From Candidatus Merdivicinus intestinigallinarum (GTDB lineage: Bacteria > Bacillota > Clostridia > Oscillospirales > Ruminococcaceae), in NCBI GenBank assembly GCA_018713335.1, contig DVOW01000012.1:26918-90917 (forward strand): DNA of 64,000 bases. The letters are read 5' to 3'. Shown here piece after piece: positions 55,989-62,008 of this stretch. Each line of letters starts with the position of its first letter. Within the stretch, counting starts at the first letter, position 1. The notes below the pieces were generated by a model, which saw nothing but the letters and a program-made list of their open reading frames with translations, did no database searches and was not told the DNA's origin. A program made the position numbers and the translations under genes.

Positions 55989-56615
55989 ATGAAAAATATC
56001 GTGGTCCTGGTGTCCGGCGGCGGCACCAACTTGCAGGCCCTCATCGACGCGGAACAGCGGGGGGAGATCCCCGGCGGGAAAATCTCCTGCGTCATCTCCT
56101 CCAAGCCCGGCGTTTTTGCCCTGGAACGGGCCCAAAAGGCCGGGATTCCCCACCGGGTGGTGGAGCGTAAGGCCTATCCCGACCGGGAAAGCTACTCCCA
56201 GGCCATCCTGGACGCGCTGAACGAGGAAAAGGCCGACCTGGTCATCCTGGCGGGCTTTATGGTGATTTTGGACGAACGGGTCCCCAAAGCCTACCCCAAT
56301 CAGATCCTCAACGTCCATCCGGCCCTGATCCCGTCCTTCTGCGGCCCCGGCTTTTACGGCCTGAAGGTCCACGAGGCGGCCCTGGCGGCGGGGGTCAAGC
56401 TCACCGGCGCTACGGTGCATTTCGTCAGCGAGGTCTGCGACGGAGGCCCCATTATTTTGCAGGGGGCTGTGCCGGTGAAAAACGGCGACACCCCGGAAAC
56501 CTTGCAGAAACGGGTCATGGAGGAAGTGGAGTGGAAGCTCCTTCCCAAAGCGGCGGCCCTGTTCTGCCAGGGGAAAATCACCGTGAAAAACGGCATTGCC
56601 AAGGTGGAGGAATAA
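55989..56615 (+). CDS. purN: Phosphoribosylglycinamide formyltransferase, folate-dependent
   Basis: 208 residues. VLVSGGGTNLQALIDAE is the substrate-phosphate loop and ILNVHPALIPSFCGPGFYG holds the catalytic Asn-His pair. GATVHFVSEVCDGGPIILQ contains the catalytic Asp region. It formylates GAR with 10-formyl-THF. The first regulator cassette begins 9 bp downstream on the other strand. Confidence 0.95.
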   Translation: MKNIVVLVSGGGTNLQALIDAEQRGEIPGGKISCVISSKPGVFALERAQKAGIPHRVVERKAYPDRESYSQAILDALNEEKADLVILAGFMVILDERVPKAYPNQILNVHPALIPSFCGPGFYGLKVHEAALAAGVKLTGATVHFVSEVCDGGPIILQGAVPVKNGDTPETLQKRVMEEVEWKLLPKAAALFCQGKITVKNGIAKVEE

Positions 56616-56624
56616 CGGCGGAAT

Positions 56625-56906
56625 TTACCGGGGGGAAATCTCGGTTTTGACGGGATAATCCCCCGGGTCCCACCAGGAAATTCCAATGGACAGGCCGCAC
56701 CGCACCCCTTCGGCAAAGCATTGGAAGGCCTGCTCGTCCGTCAGGTAGTTGCTCCGGTTGAGAAAATCCAGAAGCAGCCCCCGCTGTTCCTCGGTCATGT
56801 TCCGGCGCAGTTCTTCGATTAAGGCGCAGGCCTGTGGGTCGTCATCGGGAAAAATCCGGCGGTCGTGAGGGATGCTGAGGAATAAGGTTTCCAAAGCGGT
56901 TCGCAT
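56625..56906 (-). CDS. Small helical protein of cassette A
   Basis: 93 residues: an N-terminal helix MRTALETLFLSIPHD, two amphipathic helices (ACALIEELRRNMTEEQRGLL and TDEQAFQCFAEGVRCGLSIG) and an acidic, Trp-containing tail. The pattern of a short helical protein with EAF..G.R.G near the end recalls DUF6809-like proteins of firmicute mobile elements; the match is weak. It is divergent from an XRE regulator across a long palindrome and has a paralogue (frameshifted) at 59721-60003. AGAGGTGATT precedes the start. Function unknown. Confidence 0.75.
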   Translation of the reverse strand: MRTALETLFLSIPHDRRIFPDDDPQACALIEELRRNMTEEQRGLLLDFLNRSNYLTDEQAFQCFAEGVRCGLSIGISWWDPGDYPVKTEISPR

Positions 56907-56922
56907 AAATAATCACCTCTTT

Positions 56923-56961
56923 TTTCAGATTTAATCTAATTTTATCAGATTAAATCTGAAA
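56923..56961. promoter_or_regulatory. Perfect 15-bp inverted repeat, probable operator of cassette A
   Basis: TTTCAGATTTAATCT (56923-56937) and its exact reverse complement AGATTAAATCTGAAA (56947-56961) are separated by 9 bp. It lies midway between the divergent small gene and the XRE regulator gene, where autoregulation is expected. AT-rich, in contrast to the neighbouring purine genes. Confidence 0.75.
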
Positions 56962-56985
56962 TGTCAAGCAAAAAAGGATGAAATC

Positions 56986-57225
56986 ATGTTAAATCGTGAA
57001 TTATTTGGGCAAAGGTTAAAGGGGCTTCGTTTGCAGAAGGGCATATCGCAAACTGCTTTGGCAAAAGACCTGGGAATAACCCCAACTCAAATCAGCGATA
57101 TGGAAAAGGGGAAAACTACAACGTCGTTAGACCGGCTTGTGTTGATATGCCAAATATTGGACACATCCGCCGACTATCTTCTCGGCCTGCGGGATACGCC
57201 GAAAGACGAACAATCCGGAACGTGA
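56986..57225 (+). CDS. XRE-family transcriptional regulator of cassette A
   Basis: 79 residues. A single HTH_3/XRE domain: RLKGLRLQKGISQTALAKDL, then GITPTQISDMEKGKTTTSLD (recognition helix ITPTQISDMEKG). The C-terminus ILDTSADYLLGLRDTPKDEQ is typical of small repressors from mobile elements. Codon use is more AT-rich than in the pur genes. It is paralogous to the regulator at 60079 and reads away from its partner at 56906 across the palindrome. It probably represses both promoters. Confidence 0.88.
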   Translation: MLNRELFGQRLKGLRLQKGISQTALAKDLGITPTQISDMEKGKTTTSLDRLVLICQILDTSADYLLGLRDTPKDEQSGT

Positions 57226-57234
57226 CGTCCGTTG

Positions 57235-57364
57235 TGTAGGGGACGAGGCCCACATCGTCCCGTGAATTTGGCAAAATGCGGCGTAAAACAGCGGGCGGGG
57301 AGACCCCGCCCCTACAGTCTGGAACGCAGCGTCCGTGCTGTAGGGGACGGGTTTCCCGTCCCGC
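57235..57364. repeat. Three REP-like palindromes behind regulator A
   Basis: GTAGGGGACGAGGCCCACAT followed by CGTCCCG (57236-57262), the inverted unit GCGGGCGGGGAGACCCCGCC followed by CCTACA (57290-57315) and GTAGGGGACGGGTTTCCCGT followed by CCCGCGG (57340-57365). They form GC-rich hairpins and share the GTAGGGG end with copies at 10.8, 34.0 and 60.3-60.4 kb. Confidence 0.75.
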
Positions 57365-57404
57365 GGATTTGGTAAAACACAGCGTAAAACGCCGGGCCCG
57401 GGGC

Positions 57405-57433
57405 TTGACAGTTTCCCGCCAATTTGCTATACT
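57405..57433 (+). promoter_or_regulatory. Promoter of the ZTP-riboswitch operon
   Basis: TTGACA (57405-57410), 17-bp spacer, TATACT (57428-57433) with an upstream TGC extended -10 element. Confidence 0.85.
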
Positions 57434-57445
57434 AATAGTGGAAAT

Positions 57446-57514
57446 TTCTGCGTGACTGACGGGTTTGTGGAGTACCACATTGGAGCGCGGAAATCAAACG
57501 CCGACCGTCTGGGC
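57446..57514 (+). ncRNA. ZTP (pfl) riboswitch aptamer
   Basis: The 5' domain has GCGTGACTGACGGG, followed by the hairpin GTGG-AGTA-CCAC and GGAGCGCGG. The 3' domain has the highly conserved CGCCGACCGTCTGGGCA (57499-57515). GACGG pairs with CCGTC, as in the ZTP pseudoknotted fold. It lies between a strong promoter and an intrinsic terminator just before the last-step purine genes, the classical context: ZMP/ZTP accumulation signals 10-formyl-THF shortage and turns the operon on. Confidence 0.92.
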
Positions 57515-57540
57515 AGCCTTTCTTAAGGTTGCCCTTTTTT
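57511..57540 (+). terminator. ZTP riboswitch terminator
   Basis: GGGCAGCCTT (57511-57520) pairs with AAGGTTGCCC (57525-57534), followed by TTTTTT. The first strand overlaps the conserved CTGGGCA end of the aptamer, so ligand binding and termination are mutually exclusive. Confidence 0.88.
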
Positions 57541-57560
57541 GATGATAAAGGAGGATTTTT

Positions 57561-58265
57561 ATGGTATCTCTGGAAAAAGAACTGCAAGGCAATACATACC
57601 CCGGCCGGGGCATCGTCATCGGCCGCAGCAGGGACGGCAAGCACGCCGTCATCGGCTATTTCATCATGGGCCGCAGCGAAAATTCCCGCAACCGTGTTTT
57701 TGTCAAGGAGCCGGACGGCATCCGCACCGAGGCTTTTGACCCGGCCAAGCTCACCGACCCCAGCCTCATTATCTATCATCCCGTCCGGGTGGTGGGGGAT
57801 ACCACCGTGGTCACCAACGGCGACCAGACCGACACCGTGGCCGATTTCCTGAAAGAGGGCAAAACCTTTGAGGAAGCCCTCCGCACCCGCACCTTTGAGC
57901 CGGACGGCCCCAACTGGACCCCCCGCATCTCCGGCATGGTGGAGAAAAACGGCGACTACCGCCTGTCCATTCTGAAAAGCGCCGACGGCGATGAACATTC
58001 CACCCGCCGCTACTTCTTCGAGTACACCGCCCCCCGGGCCGGCGAAGCCCACTTTATCCATACCTATGAGCACGACGGCAGCCCCATCCCCTCCTTCAAA
58101 GGAGAGCCCACCGCCGTTTCTCTGGAAAATTACGCCTGCATCAACTGCTTCACCAACGCCCTGTGGGACAATTTGAACGCCGACAACAAGGTTTCCCTGT
58201 ACACCTGCTTCATCGATTTGGAAACCGGCGAGCGCACCGAAAAAATCGTCAACAAAAACCAGTGA
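57561..58265 (+). CDS. purO: IMP cyclohydrolase, PurO type
   Basis: 234 residues. The N-terminus (NTYPGRGIVIGRSRDGKHAV) and the GYFIMGRSENSRNRVF, LIIYHPVRVVGDTTVVTNGD and RYFFEYTAPRAGEAHFIHTY blocks match the archaeal-type PurO family that closes FAICAR to IMP. It replaces the N-terminal half of bifunctional PurH, whose other activity is encoded by the next gene. ATG follows AAAGGAGG and the gene is under ZTP riboswitch control. Confidence 0.88.
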   Translation: MVSLEKELQGNTYPGRGIVIGRSRDGKHAVIGYFIMGRSENSRNRVFVKEPDGIRTEAFDPAKLTDPSLIIYHPVRVVGDTTVVTNGDQTDTVADFLKEGKTFEEALRTRTFEPDGPNWTPRISGMVEKNGDYRLSILKSADGDEHSTRRYFFEYTAPRAGEAHFIHTYEHDGSPIPSFKGEPTAVSLENYACINCFTNALWDNLNADNKVSLYTCFIDLETGERTEKIVNKNQ

Positions 58266-58286
58266 TTTTGGGAAAGGATGACTGTC

Positions 58287-59462
58287 ATGAACGAACTGGA
58301 ACTGAAATACGGCTGCAACCCCAACCAGAAGCCCTCCCGCATTTTCATGCAGGACGGCAAGGACCTGCCCATCGAGGTCTTGAACGGCAAGCCCGGCTAT
58401 ATCAACTTCCTGGACGCCTTCAACAGCTGGCAGCTGGTAAAAGAGCTGAAGGCTGCCACCGGCCTGCCTGCCGCCGCTTCCTTTAAGCACGTTTCTCCCG
58501 CCGGCGCGGCTGTGGCCGTTCCCATGAGCGATACTTTGAAAAAAATCTACTTTGTGGATGATTTGGAGCTTTCCCCTATGGCAACCGCTTACGCCCGCGC
58601 CCGCGGCGCCGACCGCATGAGCTCCTACGGCGACTGGGTGGCCCTCTCCGATACCTGCGACGAAGCCACCGCCACCCTGCTGGCCAGAGAAGTTTCCGAT
58701 GGCATCATCGCCCCGGATTACACCGAAAAAGCCCTGGAAATCCTGAAAGGCAAACGCAAAGGCGGCTACAATGTGGTGAAGATCGACCCCGATTACATGC
58801 CTGCCCCTGTGGAGCACAAGGACGTCTTCGGCATCACCTTTGAACAGGGCCGCAACGAGCTGAAAATCGACGCAGAGATGCTCAAAGAAATGCCTACCCA
58901 GAACAAAAACCTCCCTGAGGAGGCCAAGCGCGACCTGGTTATCGCCCTGATCGCCTTAAAGTACACCCAGTCCAACTCCGTGTGCTACGCCAAAGACGGC
59001 CAGGCCATCGGCATCGGCGCCGGACAGCAGTCCCGTATCCACTGCACCCGTTTGGCGGGCAACAAGGCGGACATCTGGTACCTGCGCCAGCATCCCAAGG
59101 TCTTAAGCCTGCCCTTTAAAAAGGACATCCGCCGCCCTGACCGGGACAACACCATTGACGTGTACATTTCCGACGATTACATGGACGTGCTGGCCGACGG
59201 CATGTGGCAGCAGTTCTTCACCGAATGCCCGGAACCTCTCTCCCGTGAGGAAAAACGCGCCTGGCTGGACACCCTCACCGGCGTGTCCCTTGGTTCCGAC
59301 GCCTTCTTCCCCTTTGGCGACAACATTGAGCGCGCCCACAAAAGCGGCGTAGAGTACATTGCCCAGCCCGGCGGGTCCATCCGGGACGACAACGTTATTG
59401 AAACTTGCGATAAGTACAACATCGCCATGGCCTTCACCGGCATCCGCCTGTTCCACCACTAA
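58287..59462 (+). CDS. Stand-alone AICAR formyltransferase (PurH C-terminal-type)
   Basis: 391 residues. LKYGCNPNQKPSRIF, ASFKHVSPAGAAVAV with the catalytic Lys-His pair, NSVCYAKDGQAIGIGAGQQSR and the C-terminal SDAFFPFGDNIERAHKSGV and GGSIRDDNVIE blocks are those of the AICAR transformylase domain. No MGS-like IMP cyclohydrolase domain is fused to it. It uses 10-formyl-THF to make FAICAR, which PurO then closes. ATG 58287 has the right spacing to GGGAAAGG; ATG 58278 is too close. Confidence 0.9.
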   Translation: MNELELKYGCNPNQKPSRIFMQDGKDLPIEVLNGKPGYINFLDAFNSWQLVKELKAATGLPAAASFKHVSPAGAAVAVPMSDTLKKIYFVDDLELSPMATAYARARGADRMSSYGDWVALSDTCDEATATLLAREVSDGIIAPDYTEKALEILKGKRKGGYNVVKIDPDYMPAPVEHKDVFGITFEQGRNELKIDAEMLKEMPTQNKNLPEEAKRDLVIALIALKYTQSNSVCYAKDGQAIGIGAGQQSRIHCTRLAGNKADIWYLRQHPKVLSLPFKKDIRRPDRDNTIDVYISDDYMDVLADGMWQQFFTECPEPLSREEKRAWLDTLTGVSLGSDAFFPFGDNIERAHKSGVEYIAQPGGSIRDDNVIETCDKYNIAMAFTGIRLFHH

Positions 59463-59465
59463 GCG

Positions 59466-59496
59466 CCAGGTTACACCTGGAGGAAATTCGCCGCGG
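59466..59496 (+). repeat. 31-bp direct repeat, copy 1
   Basis: Identical to 59574-59604. It begins with the perfect palindrome CCAGGT-TAC-ACCTGG and ends AATTCGCCGCGG. It starts 4 bp after the AICAR transformylase stop codon. Confidence 0.85.
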
Positions 59497-59573
59497 CAGG
59501 GTACCACGCGACAGGCGTTGGTTGGCGTGAACAAGTCACGCCTCTGCGGCGTTTATTCCCGCAAGGACAGGAA

Positions 59574-59604
59574 CCAGGTTACACCTGGAGGAAATTCGCC
59601 GCGG
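59574..59604 (+). repeat. 31-bp direct repeat, copy 2
   Basis: Exact second copy of 59466-59496 on the same strand, 108 bp away start to start. The 77 bp between contain the hairpin GCGTGA-ACAAG-TCACGC (about 59525-59541). Confidence 0.85.
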
Positions 59605-59663
59605 GTCCGGAGGCCGGACGGCCAATTCGACGCGGCCGCACAGCCTCTGACCAGTCTATATTT

Positions 59664-59686
59664 GACGTTTTGACAAGCAAAACGTC
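59664..59686. other. Perfect hairpin GACGTTTT/AAAACGTC
   Basis: GACGTTTT (59664-59671) and AAAACGTC (59679-59686) with a 7-nt loop. Lies between the direct repeats and cassette B. No T tail; it may be an operator or processing site. Confidence 0.5.
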
Positions 59687-59720
59687 ACGGTTCTGTTGTC
59701 CCTTGCGGAATATTCCGCAT

Positions 59721-60003
59721 TTATCGCGGCGAAATTTCGGTTTTGACCGGGTAATCCCCCGGGTCCCGCCAGGCAATCCCAATGGACAGGCCGCACCGCA
59801 CCCCTTCCGCAAAGCATTGGAATGCCTGTTCGTCCGCCAGGAAGTTGTTCCGGTTCAGGAAATCCAGGAACAGCCCTCGCTGTTCCTCTGTCATGTTCCG
59901 GCGTAAGGCATCTATCAGGGCGCAAGCCTGCGGGTCATCTTCCGGGAAAATCCGGCGGTCGTGGGGGGATGCTCAGGAGCAATGTCTCCAAAGCGGTTCG
60001 CAT
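59721..60003 (-). pseudogene. Frameshifted paralogue of the cassette A small protein
   Basis: Starts MRTALETLLLSIP at 60003. A run of six G on the plus strand (59963-59968), one more than the matching run in the paralogue, shifts the frame and gives a stop after 22 residues. Removing one base restores 93 residues, the same length as cassette A and very similar (LLDFLNR against FLDFLNR, QAFQCFAEGVRCGLSIGI, DPGDYPVKTEISPR). It is divergent from the regulator at 60079. Either a decayed gene or a homopolymer sequencing error. Confidence 0.8.
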
Positions 60004-60022
60004 AATATCAACTCCATTTGTA

Positions 60023-60062
60023 ATTTACCTTTAAGTAGATTATATTCCACTTAAAGGTAAAT
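60023..60062. promoter_or_regulatory. Perfect 14-bp inverted repeat, probable operator of cassette B
   Basis: ATTTACCTTTAAGT (60023-60036) and ACTTAAAGGTAAAT (60049-60062) separated by 12 bp, placed exactly as in cassette A but with an unrelated sequence. Confidence 0.75.
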
Positions 60063-60078
60063 ATCAACAGGTATTGTT

Positions 60079-60330
60079 ATGAATTTTGAAGAAATTTTTG
60101 CTGCTCGGGTGCATGAATTGCGACTGAAAAAAGGTATCAGTCAAAAACAGCTTGGTGAAGCGATTGGTTTGTCTCATAAAGCAATCAGTACCATTGAAAG
60201 CGGCAGCCGTTCCACCAGTATTGCAAAACTGGTAGCATTGGCACAATTTTTTGATGTGTCGACAGACTATTTGCTTGGCCTGCGGGATACGCCGAAGGAT
60301 GCGGGCGGGGAGACCCCGCCCCTACAATGA
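60079..60330 (+). CDS. XRE-family transcriptional regulator of cassette B
   Basis: 83 residues. The HTH domain has RVHELRLKKGISQKQLGEAI, then GLSHKAISTIESGSRSTSIA, with a recognition helix (SHKAISTIESG) different from regulator A. The C-terminus FDVSTDYLLGLRDTPKDAG is almost identical to regulator A, even at DNA level. The last codons (GGETPPLQ) are read from a REP palindrome that abuts the gene, so the original stop was probably lost. AT-rich start region; likely autoregulated through the palindrome upstream. Confidence 0.88.
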   Translation: MNFEEIFAARVHELRLKKGISQKQLGEAIGLSHKAISTIESGSRSTSIAKLVALAQFFDVSTDYLLGLRDTPKDAGGETPPLQ

Positions 60331-60420
60331 GCAAGATATTTGGCAGGGGCGTGCAATGCGCACCCGGGTTTTGCGAAAAATGTTACGTTTGATTGTAGGG
60401 GACGGGTTTCCCGTCCCGCG
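60301..60420. repeat. Three REP-like palindromes behind regulator B
   Basis: GCGGGCGGGGAGACCCCGCC with CCTACA (60301-60326, identical to the unit at 57290), GGCAGGGGCGTGCAATGCGC with ACCCGGG (60342-60367) and GTAGGGGACGGGTTTCCCGT with CCCGCG (60395-60420, nearly identical to 57340). The 200 bp from here to purD hold further short GC-rich inverted repeats (CATCGCG/CGCGATG near 60550) and nothing else I can name. Confidence 0.75.
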
Positions 60421-60624
60421 AATTTCCAAAGAGGGTAAAACCTGCCCATACGGCGAATTTATTGAGCCGTCCAGCGGTAGGATAGGAAGACCACGGCCGC
60501 GCCGAATTACCAGCGGCAGGCTGTTATTTCGGGGAATCATTTCCGAAAACATCGCGCATGTCGCGATGTTCGCGGATTTTTCGCGAGGTAGAATGGCCGC
60601 GTCGTCAGTAAAAAGGAGAAGAAT

Positions 60625-61890
60625 ATGAAAATTTTAGTAGTCGGCTCTGGCGGACGGGAACACGCCATTGCCTTAAAACTCAAAGAGAATCCCAAGGTGG
60701 AGCAGATCTTCGCCGCCCCCGGCAACGGCGGCATGGCGGCCTTCTGCACCCCGGTGAACATCAAGGCCACCGATGTGGAAGGCATGGTCGCCTTTGCCAA
60801 GGAAAACGGCGTTGATTTCGCCGTAGTTGCCCCCGACGACCCGCTGGTGCTGGGCATGGTGGACGCCATGGAGGAAGCCGGCATCCCTTCCTTCGGCCCC
60901 AATAAGGCGGCGGCCATTATCGAGGGGAGCAAGGTGTTCTCCAAAAACCTCATGAAAAAATACGGCATCCCCACCGCCAAATATGAAACCTTCGCCAGCG
61001 AGGAAGATGCTGTGGCCTACCTGAAGGCCCAGAACACCTATCCCACCGTGGTCAAGGCCGACGGCCTGGCCCTGGGCAAAGGCGTTCTCATCGCAAAAAA
61101 TGAGCAGGAGGCCCTGGATGCCGTCCACTCCATCATGAGCGACAAGATTTTCGGCGCTTCCGGCAACCATATCGTCATCGAGGAATTTTTGGAAGGCCCC
61201 GAAGTTTCGGTGCTGTCCTTTACCGACGGCCAGACCCTGGTCCCCATGATCTCCTCCAAGGACCACAAGCGCGCCCTGGACAACGACGAGGGCCTGAACA
61301 CCGGCGGCATGGGCACTATCGCCCCCAACCCTTACTACACCCCCGAAATTGCCCAGCGCTGCATGAAGGAGATATTCCTCCCCACTGTGGAAGCCATGAA
61401 GGCTGAGGGCCGCACCTTTAAGGGCTGCCTGTATTTCGGCCTGATGATCACCAAGGACGGCCCCAAGGTCATTGAGTACAACTGCCGCTTCGGCGACCCG
61501 GAGACCCAGGTGGTGCTGCCTCTGCTGAAAACCGACCTGCTGACCATTTTTGAGGCGGTCCACGATGAACGGCTGGCGGAAATCCCGGTGGAATTTTCCG
61601 ATGAAGCCGCCGCCTGCGTCATCATGGCTTCCGGCGGGTACCCCCAGAAATACCAGACCGGCTATGAGATCGGCGGCCTGGACTCCATGGGCCAGGCCCA
61701 AGGCGTCACCGTTTACCACGCGGGCACCAAGCTGGAAAACGGCAAGTTCCTCACCTCCGGCGGCCGTGTGCTTGGCGTTACCGCCACCGGCAAGGACCGG
61801 GAGGAGGCTCTCCAGAAGAGCTACGCGGCTGTGGCGAAAATCTCCTTCCAGGACGCCCATTACCGCAAAGATATTGGCAAAATTCGTTAA
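60625..61890 (+). CDS. purD: Phosphoribosylamine-glycine ligase
   Basis: 421 residues (GAR synthetase), ATP-grasp. VVGSGGREHAIALKLKE, FGPNKAAAIIEGSK, VVKADGLALGKGVLIA, LNTGGMGTIAPNPYYT and VIEYNCRFGDPETQVVLPLL are the diagnostic blocks. It joins glycine to phosphoribosylamine, the step after PurF. ATG behind AAAAGGAGAAG. It is separated from the other pur genes by cassette B and followed by a strong terminator. Confidence 0.96.
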   Translation: MKILVVGSGGREHAIALKLKENPKVEQIFAAPGNGGMAAFCTPVNIKATDVEGMVAFAKENGVDFAVVAPDDPLVLGMVDAMEEAGIPSFGPNKAAAIIEGSKVFSKNLMKKYGIPTAKYETFASEEDAVAYLKAQNTYPTVVKADGLALGKGVLIAKNEQEALDAVHSIMSDKIFGASGNHIVIEEFLEGPEVSVLSFTDGQTLVPMISSKDHKRALDNDEGLNTGGMGTIAPNPYYTPEIAQRCMKEIFLPTVEAMKAEGRTFKGCLYFGLMITKDGPKVIEYNCRFGDPETQVVLPLLKTDLLTIFEAVHDERLAEIPVEFSDEAAACVIMASGGYPQKYQTGYEIGGLDSMGQAQGVTVYHAGTKLENGKFLTSGGRVLGVTATGKDREEALQKSYAAVAKISFQDAHYRKDIGKIR

Positions 61891-61903
61891 ATTTAACAAA
61901 GAT

Positions 61904-61928
61904 AAAGGCAGGGGAAACCCTGCCTTTT
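61904..61928 (+). terminator. purD terminator
   Basis: AAAGGCAGGG (61904-61913), GAAA tetraloop, CCCTGCCTTT (61918-61927), then TTGAATTTTT. Confidence 0.93.
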
Positions 61929-61947
61929 GAATTTTTGAAAATAAGTA

Positions 61948-61976
61948 TTGAAAAAATACAAAAATTCTGTTATACT
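61948..61976 (+). promoter_or_regulatory. Promoter of the GH127 gene
   Basis: TTGAAA (61948-61953), 17-bp spacer, TATACT (61971-61976), directly after the purD terminator. Confidence 0.75.
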
Positions 61977-62008
61977 GACCTTGATTTCTGATGAAAGAAG
62001 GGAAAATT

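Noticed and set aside
59466..59604. CRISPR array from the two 31-bp direct repeats
   Set aside because: Only two copies with one 77-bp spacer that itself contains a hairpin; no cas genes nearby.
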